64,000 nt of DNA, taken from the NCBI RefSeq assembly GCF_015594725.1, contig NZ_JADNRC010000009.1, positions 124,001-188,000 of the forward strand. The letters are read 5' to 3'. Numbering within the stretch: the stretch's first letter is position 1; the number at the start of each line of letters is the position of its first letter. This document shows positions 44,418 to 55,075 of the stretch, piece after piece. Position numbers and translations under genes: made by a program. Below the pieces are notes generated by a model. That model saw nothing but the letters and a program-made list of their open reading frames with translations, had not been told where the DNA came from and did not search any database. Origin of the DNA: Flavobacterium sp. ALJ2 (GTDB lineage Bacteria > Bacteroidota > Bacteroidia > Flavobacteriales > Flavobacteriaceae).

Positions 44418-46718
44418 ATGAATCAAGATTATATAAAACCAGACAATTGGTCAATAATAGAAGAAGGCTTTGATATCGAGAGAGTCAAATCGTCTGAGAG
44501 TCTTTTTAGTATCGGAAACGGTGCAATGGGACAACGCGCCAACTTTGAAGAAAAATATTCAGGAAAAACTTTTCAGGGAAGTTATATAGCTGGGATTTAT
44601 TATCCAGACAAAACCAAAGTAGGTTGGTGGAAAAATGGATATCCAAAATATTTTGCCAAAGTATTAAATGCTCCAAATTGGATTGGTATCGACATTGAAA
44701 TTAATGAAGAGGCTTTTGATTTAAATTCTTGTACTGAAGTAAAAAACTTCCGCAGAGAATTAAACATGAAGGAGGGTTGGTATAATCGTTCATTTGAGGC
44801 AACATTAAAAAATGGAACAGAAATCGCCGTTAATGTACGTCGTTTTCTTTCTTTGAATCTGGATGAAGTTGGTATTATCAAATACGAAATTACCCCATTA
44901 AACAAAGACGCAAAAATTCTTTACAAACCGTATTTGGATGCTGGTGTTACCAATGAAGATGCCAACTGGGAAGAAAAATTCTGGGAGCCTCTTGAAGTAA
45001 AAAAAGCTACAAATGAAGCTTTCGTTACTGCTCAAACCTACAAAACACATTTTAAGGTTACAACTTTTATGCACAATAGTATTTTTGCTAATAACGAAAA
45101 TATAAACATATCACCTTCTACAATAGATTCTTCATCAGATAAAGTAGAATATACTTATGGTGTAATCATTGCAAAAGGTCAAACCTCATCTATACAAAAA
45201 ATTGGAGGATACACCGTTTCATTAAATCATACCAACACACTTACTGCTGCCGAAAAAGCAATTAAAGATGCATTAAGCAAAGGATATGATCAATTGTTGC
45301 AAGAACAAATTGATGCTTGGGCAAAAGTTTGGGAGATGTCAGATATTACTATTGAAGGTGATGTAAAAGCACAACAAGGAATTCGCTTCAATATTTTTCA
45401 GCTAAACCAAACCTATTCAGGAAAGGACAACCGATTAAATATTGGGCCAAAAGGATTTACTGGAGAAAAATACGGAGGATCAACCTATTGGGATACCGAA
45501 GCATATTGCATTCCGTTTTATATGGCTACCAAAGACCAGCAAGTAGCTAGAAATTTATTGACTTATCGTTACAATCAGCTTGACAAAGCAATTGAAAATG
45601 CTAAAAACAATTTAGGTTTTAAAGATGGGGCTGCTTTATACCCAATGGTAACTATGAATGGTGAAGAATGTCATAACGAATGGGAAATTACGCATGAAGA
45701 AATCCACAGAAATGGTGCGATCGCTTTTGCTATTTTTAATTACAACCGTTACACAGGAGATTACTCTTATATTCCAGAAAAAGGATTAGAAGTATTAATC
45801 GGAATTGCTCGATTCTGGCATCAAAGAGCCTCATTCTCTAAAGACAAAAATCAATATGTGATTTTAGGAGTTACAGGTCCTAACGAATATGAAAACAACA
45901 TCAATAATAATTTCTACACCAACTATATTGCTAAATGGTGTATCAATTATGCCGTAGAACAAATTACAAAGGTTGCTGCCGAATATCCAGCTGACTACAG
46001 CAGAATTATTAAAAAAGTACAACTTACTGAAAACGAAATTCAAGAATGGAAAAAAGTAGCTGGCAATATGTACTTCCCTTTCTCTAAAGAACTTAATGTT
46101 TATTTACAACAAGACGGATTCTTAGATAAAGATTTAGTTCCCGTAAAAGATTTGGATCGCTCACAGCGCCCTATAAACCAAAAATGGTCTTGGGATCGTG
46201 TATTGCGTTCACCATACATCAAACAAGCCGATGTTCTACAATGCTTTTACTTCTTCGAAGAACATTTTTCGAAAGAAGAACTATTGCGTAATTTTGAGTT
46301 TTATGAGTCGTTTACTGTACATGAAAGCTCACTTTCTCCATGTGTACACTCCATTCAGGCAGCTGCTCTAGACAAAATGGATATGGCCTATACATTTTAC
46401 CTAAGAACTTCTCGTTTAGACTTAGACGATTATAATAAAGAAGTTGAAGAAGGTTGCCATATTACGTCAATGGCAGGAACTTGGATGAGTATTGTAGAGG
46501 GTTTTGGAGGAATGCGTGTGAAAAATGACACCTTACATTTCTCTCCAAAAATTCCAAAAGAATGGACAGGATATTCATTTAAAATCAACTTTAGAAATCA
46601 AATTCTAACTGTATCAATAAACCATAACGAAACAACGTTTTCTGTAGATGGAGACCATGAATTAGCCATTGTCGTTAATGGCCAAACCGTAGTAGCTAAT
46701 AAATATGTAACAGCATAA
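44418..46718 (+). CDS. Glycoside hydrolase family 65 phosphorylase, probably maltose phosphorylase
   Basis: This 766-residue cytoplasmic enzyme has an N-terminal beta-sandwich (RVKSSESLFSIGNGAMGQR), an (alpha/alpha)6 barrel and a small C-terminal domain. The barrel contains YWDTEAYCIPF and the catalytic stretch GEECHNEWEITHEEIHRNG (residues about 415-433). An inverting phosphorylase of this family splits maltose with phosphate into glucose and beta-glucose-1-phosphate. Trehalose and kojibiose phosphorylases share the fold, but the maltose context and pgmB favour maltose. I chose the ATG at 44418. The upstream in-frame TTG at 44391 lies in repetitive AT-rich sequence. Confidence 0.92.
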   Translation: MNQDYIKPDNWSIIEEGFDIERVKSSESLFSIGNGAMGQRANFEEKYSGKTFQGSYIAGIYYPDKTKVGWWKNGYPKYFAKVLNAPNWIGIDIEINEEAFDLNSCTEVKNFRRELNMKEGWYNRSFEATLKNGTEIAVNVRRFLSLNLDEVGIIKYEITPLNKDAKILYKPYLDAGVTNEDANWEEKFWEPLEVKKATNEAFVTAQTYKTHFKVTTFMHNSIFANNENINISPSTIDSSSDKVEYTYGVIIAKGQTSSIQKIGGYTVSLNHTNTLTAAEKAIKDALSKGYDQLLQEQIDAWAKVWEMSDITIEGDVKAQQGIRFNIFQLNQTYSGKDNRLNIGPKGFTGEKYGGSTYWDTEAYCIPFYMATKDQQVARNLLTYRYNQLDKAIENAKNNLGFKDGAALYPMVTMNGEECHNEWEITHEEIHRNGAIAFAIFNYNRYTGDYSYIPEKGLEVLIGIARFWHQRASFSKDKNQYVILGVTGPNEYENNINNNFYTNYIAKWCINYAVEQITKVAAEYPADYSRIIKKVQLTENEIQEWKKVAGNMYFPFSKELNVYLQQDGFLDKDLVPVKDLDRSQRPINQKWSWDRVLRSPYIKQADVLQCFYFFEEHFSKEELLRNFEFYESFTVHESSLSPCVHSIQAAALDKMDMAYTFYLRTSRLDLDDYNKEVEEGCHITSMAGTWMSIVEGFGGMRVKNDTLHFSPKIPKEWTGYSFKINFRNQILTVSINHNETTFSVDGDHELAIVVNGQTVVANKYVTA

Positions 46719-46757
46719 ATACTAGTATCTATATCTATTTTTATAACATTTTTTTAA

Positions 46758-48881
<2,124 letters not shown>

Positions 48882-48886
48882 AACTT

Positions 48887-48926
48887 AAAAAGACAAGTGA
48901 TTTTCTCCAAGATTACTTGTCTTTTT
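48887..48926 (+). terminator. Terminator after the GH97 gene
   Basis: AAAAAGACAAGT (48887-48898) pairs with ACTTGTCTTTTT (48915-48926) around a 16-base partially paired loop, followed by further T. It is 5 bases after the GH97 stop and 48 bases before the amylase ATG. Confidence 0.8.
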
Positions 48927-48973
48927 TTCATAACTCTCTTTTTGTCATATCGAGAATAATTACATTTAAAATT

Positions 48974-50839
48974 ATGAATATCCAAAAAACACTCAACCAT
49001 TCAATCTATAAAATAATCTTATTTGTTTTATTGTTTTCTGCTTCCGCGAAAGCGCAAATCCAAAAAACAGAACCCCCTTTTTGGTACGCTGGCATGAATA
49101 ATCCAGAACTTCAGATTATGTTCTACGGAAAAAACATTGCACAATATGAACCTTCTGTTTCTAACAATGTAGTCATTAAAGACATTAAAAAAACCGAAAA
49201 TCCTAACTACATTTTCGTAACAATCGACACTAAAAACATACCTGCATCAGAGTTCGTTTTTTCATTTAAAAACAAAAACAAAGTTGCATACACACAAAAA
49301 TACTCCTTAAAGAAAAGAAGAGAAAATTCTGCTCAACGCAAAAGTTTCGACGCATCAGATATGATGTACTTAATCATGCCTGATCGTTTTGCCAATGGAA
49401 ACCCTAAAAACGATAGCGATGCTTCATTAGTAGAGAAAGCAAATCGCTCAATTCCTGGCGGACGTCATGGTGGTGATATCGAAGGAATCATCCAGAACTT
49501 AGATTACATTTCTTCTCTAGGAGCAACAACAATCTGGAACACACCATTAAACGAAGACAACGACAAAGAACATTCGTATCATACGTATGCACAATCTGAT
49601 GTTTACAAAATCGATCCTCGTTATGGAACAAATGAGGATTATGTTCGTTTATCTAATGAAATGCATAAAAGAGACATGAAATTAGTTATGGATTACGTCA
49701 CCAATCACTGGGGAATTACACATTGGATGATGAAAGATTTACCAACAAAATCATGGATTAATCAATTTGAAAACTACACACAAACGCATCACCGTCGTGA
49801 AGTAATTACTGATATTCATGCTTCAAAATTAGATCAGGAAGTTTGTATTGATGGTTGGTTTGTACCATCAATGCCAGATTTAAATTTAAGAAATCCTTTG
49901 GTCGCAAAATACCTAACTCAAAACGCAATTTGGTGGATTGAATACGCAGATCTTGATGGATTTAGAGTAGATACTTACAACTATTCAGATCCAGCAGCAA
50001 TGGCAAATTGGGCAAAATCGGTTACAGATGAATATCCAAACTTTAATATTGTTGGAGAAATCTGGATGCACAATCAAGCAAATTTAGCCTATTGGCAAAA
50101 AGACAGTAAAATTGGTGCAATCCAAAATTACAATTCAAATTTACCGAGTGTAATGGATTTTACATTACACAATCAAATCGGATCCGCTTTTAATGAAGAC
50201 GAAGCAACTTGGGACAACGGAATGATAAAATTTTACAACAATTTCGCCTTAGATTATCTGTATCCAAATACAAATAACATTCTCATTTTTGCAGAAAATC
50301 ACGATACAAGTAGAATTAATGATCTATACAAATATGACATTGCTAAATACAAATTGGTAATGACATTAATGGCAACTGTTCGTGGAATTCCTCAATTGTA
50401 TTATGGTTCAGAAATTGGAATGGGCGGAGACAAAAGCCAAGGTGATGGAGGAATACGTCTAGATTTTCCTGGTGGATGGAAAGGTGATACAAACAATGCT
50501 TTTACTGCAGCAGGCAGAACAGCCAAACAATCAGAATATTTCGATTTTACATCAAAACTATTCAATTGGAGAAAATCAAATGAAGCGGTTCATTTTGGAA
50601 AAATGACACATTATATTCCAGAGAACAACACTTATGTTTACTTCAGATATACAGATGCTAAAACTGTAATGGTTGTTTTCAATAACAATGCAAAAGAGCA
50701 AACCATTCAAACAAATCGTTTTAAAGAAAACATCAAGAATTTTAAATCAGGAAAAGACATCCTTACAGGAAAAACATTCGATTTAACATCAGAAATTACT
50801 TTAGAACCAAAATCTGCAATAGTATTAGAACTGGAATAA
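48974..50839 (+). CDS. susA: GH13 alpha-amylase / neopullulanase (SusA-like)
   Basis: This 621-residue secreted enzyme has a signal peptide ending ASAKAQ and a cyclomaltodextrinase-type N-terminal domain (WYAGMNNPELQIMFYG). The catalytic TIM barrel has nucleophile Asp333 (FRVDTYN), acid/base Glu362 (VGEIWMHN) and transition-state Asp444 (ENHDTSR). A C-terminal beta domain follows. It hydrolyses starch, pullulan or cyclodextrin fragments in the periplasm. The start at 48974 gives a normal signal peptide. The upstream in-frame ATG at 48917 overlaps the terminator. Confidence 0.93.
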   Translation: MNIQKTLNHSIYKIILFVLLFSASAKAQIQKTEPPFWYAGMNNPELQIMFYGKNIAQYEPSVSNNVVIKDIKKTENPNYIFVTIDTKNIPASEFVFSFKNKNKVAYTQKYSLKKRRENSAQRKSFDASDMMYLIMPDRFANGNPKNDSDASLVEKANRSIPGGRHGGDIEGIIQNLDYISSLGATTIWNTPLNEDNDKEHSYHTYAQSDVYKIDPRYGTNEDYVRLSNEMHKRDMKLVMDYVTNHWGITHWMMKDLPTKSWINQFENYTQTHHRREVITDIHASKLDQEVCIDGWFVPSMPDLNLRNPLVAKYLTQNAIWWIEYADLDGFRVDTYNYSDPAAMANWAKSVTDEYPNFNIVGEIWMHNQANLAYWQKDSKIGAIQNYNSNLPSVMDFTLHNQIGSAFNEDEATWDNGMIKFYNNFALDYLYPNTNNILIFAENHDTSRINDLYKYDIAKYKLVMTLMATVRGIPQLYYGSEIGMGGDKSQGDGGIRLDFPGGWKGDTNNAFTAAGRTAKQSEYFDFTSKLFNWRKSNEAVHFGKMTHYIPENNTYVYFRYTDAKTVMVVFNNNAKEQTIQTNRFKENIKNFKSGKDILTGKTFDLTSEITLEPKSAIVLELE

Positions 50840-50865
50840 AAGTTACGATTTAAACACATAATTTT

Positions 50866-50927
50866 AGCCACAGATTAAACCGATTACAATGATTTTTAAA
50901 TCTTGTGAATTCGTTTAATCTCTGGCT
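50866..50927 (+). repeat. Imperfect inverted repeat AGCCACAGATTAAAC ... GTTTAATCTCTGGCT
   Basis: The 15-base arms have one mismatch and are separated by 32 bases (50866-50880, 50913-50927). A run of T follows, so it can serve as terminator for the amylase transcript. The GCCACAGATTAA type of hairpin is a common intergenic element in flavobacteria, which I recall rather than compute. Confidence 0.55.
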
Positions 50928-50939
50928 ATTTTTTTTAAC

Positions 50940-51007
50940 TAAAACTTTGAGAACTTCACAGTAAAACTTAAATAAAAAGCTTTGCGTCCTTTCCGGTTAT
51001 ACCTCAC
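50940..51007. repeat. Degenerate intergenic filler repeat
   Basis: The text AAAACTTTGAGAACTTCACAG and then AAAGCTTTGCGTCCTTTCCGG resembles decayed units of the ACTTTGCG-type repeats found between genes in many Bacteroidota. There is a single copy in this window and no open frame. Confidence 0.35.
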
Positions 51008-51029
51008 ACAAAAAACCTTTTGCTATTTA

Positions 51030-51324
51030 TTATAACATAAGATTTTTAGGATTCTGATATGTATTCCAAAATCTTAAAAGTTCAATATCATTATTTTCTA
51101 GAACTTTATAAAACAGAATTATCTGTTTTGTTACTGGAACTTCAAATACATTTTTATATTTTGTTGGCTTAAAAACTAGATTTTGTTTAATTAATAACCT
51201 CAATTAAATCATTTGTTTTATCCATAAAACTATACACATTTGTCAAAGTCCAATCTCTTTCCAAATATTCAATATTTCCCCAATAATCAAGCTTGGCTCT
51301 TTCAGTCCAAATTATTTGTATCAT
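51030..51324 (-). pseudogene. ParE/RelE-type toxin gene broken by a frameshift
   Basis: The ATG at 51324 lies 3 bases after the antitoxin stop codon. The first frame reads MIQIIWTERAKLDYWGNIEY and on to DLIEVIN, then stops at 51187-51189. The adjacent frame continues without a gap: KQNLVFKPTKYKNVFEV, then QIILFYKVLENNDIELLRF and WNTYQNPKNLML, ending at 51030. Removing one T in the AATTAA at about 51188-51192 restores a 97-residue ParE/RelE-like toxin with the usual family layout. Either the gene is inactivated or the frame change is a read error. Confidence 0.85.
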
Positions 51325-51327
51325 GGA

Positions 51328-51597
51328 TTATCTATTGAATAAGTGAGGGAAGCGCTTTTTAGTTTCTTCCATAACGTCTTGATGAGAATGTACTTTGTCA
51401 TTAGCAACATCTTCTAAAGCTTCATCTATCGCTATTTTTTGTTTATCACTTAGCAAACACTCATCGTCTTCCTCTTCTAAAGGAATAACCACAAAAGAGC
51501 GACCTTTACTTCTATGTATAACTAACTTTTCAGATTCAGCAATATCAAGATACTTTTTAATGTTTCCTCTAAATTCGGTAACGCTAACTGTTTTCAT
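51328..51597 (-). CDS. Phd/YefM-type antitoxin
   Basis: This 89-residue protein has an N-terminal Phd/YefM DNA-binding fold (MKTVSVTEFRGNIKKYLDIA, then KLVIHRSKGRSFVVIPLEEE). An acidic linker and a C-terminal toxin-binding helix follow. I chose the ATG at 51597; nine more upstream residues are possible but unlike the family. Its toxin partner directly downstream is frameshifted, so this antitoxin may now be an orphan repressor. Confidence 0.85.
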   Translation of the reverse strand: MKTVSVTEFRGNIKKYLDIAESEKLVIHRSKGRSFVVIPLEEEDDECLLSDKQKIAIDEALEDVANDKVHSHQDVMEETKKRFPHLFNR

Positions 51598-51709
51598 AAT
51601 TTGTATTTTAACAAATGTACGCAAAAACGTACGGATAGATAATTAATAAAGCCCACTAATAGATTAACGCGTCTTTATGGTTCACTTTTAAAATCGACAT
51701 CATTTTGTT

Positions 51710-51717
51710 TACTTTTG
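51710..51717 (+). promoter_or_regulatory. -7 promoter element very close to the GDPD start codon
   Basis: TACTTTTG matches TAnnTTTG and lies only 7 bases before the ATG at 51725, with TTTTG further upstream. Transcription would begin at or within a few bases of the start codon. Confidence 0.45.
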
Positions 51718-51724
51718 TAAAACT

Positions 51725-52411
51725 ATGAGTGAAATTCTTAAAATAGCACATCGTGGCGCAAGAGGTTACGAACCCGAAAACACCTTAAAAGCATTCCAGA
51801 AAGCATTAGACTTACATACTGATGGTATTGAACTAGATGTACACCTCAGTTCTGATGGTCATATTATCGTAATTCATGATGAAACAATTGACAGAACTAC
51901 TAACGGAAAAGGTTTTGTAAATACATTATCTTTGCAGGAATTAAAAGAGTTCCGAATAGAAAACAAACTACAGATTCCAACATTACCAGAAGTCTTTGAT
52001 TTAATAAATCAACAATGTTTTATTAATATAGAATTAAAAGGTATTGGAACTGCCGATGCCGTAGCTACTTTAATCGAATTATATGTTTCGGAGAAAAACT
52101 GGAATTACGATTCTTTTATTGTATCAAGTTTCGAATGGGATTTTTTACAACGAATTAATAATCTGAACCCGAAAATACCCATTAGTATTTTAACCGAAAC
52201 TGATATTGACTTGGCTATTACTTTTGCAGAAAGCATAAAAGCAAAAGCAATTCATCCCGATTTTAATTTGCTAAACAAAGAGAACGCAATACAAATAAAA
52301 GAAAAAGGCTTTCAGATTTTCCCTTGGACAATCAATGAAAAGGAGGATATTGCAAGAATAAAAGCATACAACATAAACGGGATTATTAGTGATTTTCCTG
52401 ACAGAATATAA
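51725..52411 (+). CDS. Glycerophosphodiester phosphodiesterase, cytoplasmic type
   Basis: This 228-residue TIM-barrel enzyme hydrolyses glycerophosphodiesters to glycerol-3-phosphate and an alcohol. The GDPD signature is complete: AHRGARGYEPENT (His9, Glu18 region), GIELDVHLSSDGHIIVIHDE (metal ligands Glu36 and Asp38, catalytic His51) and NIELKG. It has no signal peptide, so it acts in the cytosol like UgpQ rather than in the periplasm like GlpQ. It is probably a single-gene transcript. Confidence 0.93.
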   Translation: MSEILKIAHRGARGYEPENTLKAFQKALDLHTDGIELDVHLSSDGHIIVIHDETIDRTTNGKGFVNTLSLQELKEFRIENKLQIPTLPEVFDLINQQCFINIELKGIGTADAVATLIELYVSEKNWNYDSFIVSSFEWDFLQRINNLNPKIPISILTETDIDLAITFAESIKAKAIHPDFNLLNKENAIQIKEKGFQIFPWTINEKEDIARIKAYNINGIISDFPDRI

Positions 52412-52425
52412 AACCAATTCTTATA

Positions 52426-52458
52426 ATCTTTGTCAAAATCTAGAACTTTGACAAAGAT
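52426..52458. repeat. Intergenic palindrome ATCTTTGTCAAA ... TTTGACAAAGAT
   Basis: Perfect 12-base arms (52426-52437, 52447-52458) flank a 9-base loop. Its arms share the TTTGTCAAA/TTTGACAAAG core with the palindrome at 6512-6529. It lies 22 bases before the flavoprotein start codon and has no T-run. Confidence 0.65.
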
Positions 52459-52480
52459 ACTTAGAGGTTAAAATAAAAAT

Positions 52481-53689
52481 ATGACTCAAAATTTTGATAT
52501 AATAATAGTAGGTGGCGGAGCAGCAGGATTTTTTACAGCAATTAATATTGTAGAGAGAAACTCAAAATTAAAAGTTGCTATTTTAGAACGAGGATCCGAA
52601 GTACTTACAAAAGTTCGTATTTCTGGTGGAGGTCGTTGTAATGTAACCCATGCTTGTTTTGAACCTAATGAATTAGTTAAATTTTATCCGCGTGGCGAGA
52701 AAGAACTACGAGGCCCTTTTCATCAATTTTGTTCAGGAGATACAATCGAATGGTTCGAAAAACACGGAGTAGAACTAAAAATCGAAGATGATGGGAGAAT
52801 GTTCCCTGTATCTAATTCGTCTCAAACTATTATTGATTGCTTTTTAAAAGCTACTGCTAAATTAGGTATTGCCGTTCTTACAGGACAAAGCGTACAATCC
52901 ATTTACAAGAAAGAAAACTTCTGGAAAATCGAAACACAAAACCAGAATTACATAGCCGATAAATTAGTTCTTGCAACTGGAAGTAATCCTAAAATATGGG
53001 AAATGCTACAAACATTTGGTCATGCCATTGTTAGCCCCGTCCCTTCCCTATTTACTTTTAATATAAAAGACCCAAGAATAAAAGAATTGCCAGGTGTTGC
53101 TGCACAAGTAACCGTGAAGGTAAAAGATACCAAACTAGAATCTACTGGCCCCTTATTAATTACCCATTGGGGAATGAGTGGTCCGGCAATATTAAAACTT
53201 TCGGCCTGGGGAGCACGCATTTTGCATGACAAAAACTATCAATTTACCATTTTTGTAAATTGGTTAAATGATGTTGATACCAAAGATGCCGAAAAAACAC
53301 TAAAAGATTTAAAACAAGAGCACGCTAAGAAAGCAGTTTCAAAAAAATCACCTTTTGATTTCCCAAACCGATTATGGGAAAGTTTAGTTTTAGCATCTAC
53401 TATCGAAGCCGAAACCAAATGGGCGGATTTATCTAAAATTCAACTTCAAAATTTAGCAAATCAATTAACAAATGGCACTTTTCAAGTAAATGGTAAAAGC
53501 ACCTTCAAAGAAGAATTTGTAACCGCTGGCGGAATAGATTTAAAAGAAATCAATTTTAAAACCATGGAAAGTAAATTACATGAAAAATTATATTTTGCTG
53601 GAGAAATTGTAAATGTAGATGCAATTACAGGCGGATTTAACTTTCAGAATGCATGGACAAGCGGTTTTATTGTAGCGAATAGGATCTAA
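52481..53689 (+). CDS. HI0933/YhiN-family FAD-dependent oxidoreductase
   Basis: This 402-residue flavoprotein has an N-terminal Rossmann fold DIIIVGGGAAGFFTAINI. The family signature is VRISGGGRCNVTHA, with LATGSNPKIWEM in the middle and the C-terminal FAD contact AGEIVNVDAITGGFNFQNAW. Its substrate is uncertain; the family is often named aminoacetone oxidase-like. Its last 19 codons recur in diverged form at 56521-56577, after two intervening lipoprotein genes. Confidence 0.92.
   Translation: MTQNFDIIIVGGGAAGFFTAINIVERNSKLKVAILERGSEVLTKVRISGGGRCNVTHACFEPNELVKFYPRGEKELRGPFHQFCSGDTIEWFEKHGVELKIEDDGRMFPVSNSSQTIIDCFLKATAKLGIAVLTGQSVQSIYKKENFWKIETQNQNYIADKLVLATGSNPKIWEMLQTFGHAIVSPVPSLFTFNIKDPRIKELPGVAAQVTVKVKDTKLESTGPLLITHWGMSGPAILKLSAWGARILHDKNYQFTIFVNWLNDVDTKDAEKTLKDLKQEHAKKAVSKKSPFDFPNRLWESLVLASTIEAETKWADLSKIQLQNLANQLTNGTFQVNGKSTFKEEFVTAGGIDLKEINFKTMESKLHEKLYFAGEIVNVDAITGGFNFQNAWTSGFIVANRI
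53633..53689 (+). repeat. Left copy of the 57-base duplicated 3' end of the flavoprotein gene
   Basis: The final 19 codons (GFNFQNAWTSGFIVANRI and stop) match 46 of 57 bases with 56521-56577. The identical core AATGCATGGACAAGCG spans 16 bases. It is inside the intact gene. Confidence 0.85.
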
Positions 53690-53701
53690 TTAATATTTTT
53701 A

Positions 53702-53709
53702 TATATTTG
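53702..53709 (+). promoter_or_regulatory. -7 promoter element of the first paralogous lipoprotein gene
   Basis: TATATTTG lies 13 bases after the flavoprotein stop codon and 57 bases before the lipoprotein ATG. This gives the cassette its own promoter. Confidence 0.6.
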
Positions 53710-53766
53710 CGTTTTTAAAGTCAGATTATACTTTCAAACAATGCAAAAATCATTTATACAAACAAA

Positions 53767-54873
53767 ATGAATAAAATTCTATACTTGGGAATCCTAATAT
53801 TTACTCTTTTTGGCTGTACAAACGATTCAGATATTACAAATAATGAATTTAAGGAGCAAAAAAACATTTTGAAGACAAATGTTATTGATGCAGAATACTC
53901 AAAAAAAAGAGATCAATTAGTTTACATTTCATCAAATCCATCTCAAATTAATATTTTTAATTCTAATTCAGAAACAATAGAAAGCATTTTATTAACACAT
54001 GAGCCAACTTGTATTTCCATTTCTCAAGATGGAGAAACCGCAGTAGTTGGTCATGATGGGTACATAACATATGTGAATCTTGAAACTAAATCAATAATTA
54101 ATACTTATAATGTTTCCTGCTCAGTACTTGATATAGTATTAGGCAACAATAAATGGGCATATGCTTTTCCAAAAGAAGGTCAATGGACATATATCAGAAG
54201 TATTAACATGAATTTGCTATCTAATAATGAATCACCTATAAGTATTTACAATCAGATTCATGATGGAACAAAAGGAAGACTCCATCCTTCTGGAAAATAT
54301 ATTTATACACAAGCCCCTACATCGCATGCTATGATTAAAAAATTTAACATTCAGAATGGAGACATCAATGATAGTTATGAATCAAGGTATAACGAAGATG
54401 ATTATGCTTTTAATCCAAACGTATGGTTTTCTGAGGATGGTATTAGAATTTTTTCTAATACCAGAACGGTATTAAAAACGTCTGGAATTCAGAATTTAGA
54501 TATGGTGTACAACGGCAAAATTAACCCAGAAAAGGGCTCATATATTGAGTGGTTAGATTACTCATCTATAAAAAACAATTTATTTTTAATCTTTTCGAAT
54601 GATGATTTTTGGTCACAAGTTAAGTCCCCTTATATCTATACATACAACGCTTCAAATCTTACCTTTATAAATAAATTAGAATTGGAAAAATATTACATAA
54701 CTGATAATAAAGGTGGTGGAGCATTTCATGATGCAGAACCCTTTTTTGTATTTAGTAATTCTAATGGAAATAGTTTATTTGTTATTACAAAAGCTATTGA
54801 ATCTAATTTAGCTAATGAATGGGGTATTCAAAAAATTAATAAATGGGGTATCCAAAAAATAGCTATTAATTGA
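53767..54873 (+). CDS. Beta-propeller-like lipoprotein, paralogue 1
   Basis: This 368-residue protein has lipobox LFGC (Cys17). The body consists of repeated beta-strand units such as VIDAEYSKKRDQLVYISSNP, CISISQDGETAVVGHDGY and YVNLETKSIINTYNV, a pattern of YVTN/WD-like propellers. It closely resembles the next gene from about residue 35 onward. The last residues carry a small internal duplication (WGIQKINKWGIQKIAIN). No enzyme motif is visible. It is anchored at the envelope and its function is unknown. It lies between the duplicated flavoprotein gene ends. Confidence 0.78.
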   Translation: MNKILYLGILIFTLFGCTNDSDITNNEFKEQKNILKTNVIDAEYSKKRDQLVYISSNPSQINIFNSNSETIESILLTHEPTCISISQDGETAVVGHDGYITYVNLETKSIINTYNVSCSVLDIVLGNNKWAYAFPKEGQWTYIRSINMNLLSNNESPISIYNQIHDGTKGRLHPSGKYIYTQAPTSHAMIKKFNIQNGDINDSYESRYNEDDYAFNPNVWFSEDGIRIFSNTRTVLKTSGIQNLDMVYNGKINPEKGSYIEWLDYSSIKNNLFLIFSNDDFWSQVKSPYIYTYNASNLTFINKLELEKYYITDNKGGGAFHDAEPFFVFSNSNGNSLFVITKAIESNLANEWGIQKINKWGIQKIAIN

Positions 54874-55075
54874 TATTGTATCTTGAAGAGTTTGAGAATA
54901 AAACAAAACTATGATTTCAGTTGTACTCAAACTAATCGATACATTTTTAAAAACACTGCAACTCAATTAAAAAAACATCACACTTGTTAATTGATAGATA
55001 AAAATTAACATCAAAAAAGTTGACTAATTAAATCTTCAAAAATTATTTATTAAAATCCGATTATACATTTTAGAT

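Larger units (their letters stand above)
50840..51029. other. 190-base repeat-rich part of the 488-base gap before the antitoxin gene
   Basis: Together with the broken toxin gene (51030-51324) this fills the gap. It contains one long imperfect inverted repeat (50866-50927) and one degenerate filler repeat (about 50940-51007). No coding frame. Confidence 0.55.

Noticed and set aside
51236..51252. TTTGTCAAAG-like text at this position as another palindrome copy
   Set aside because: It lies inside the broken toxin gene and lacks the opposite arm, so it is coincidence.
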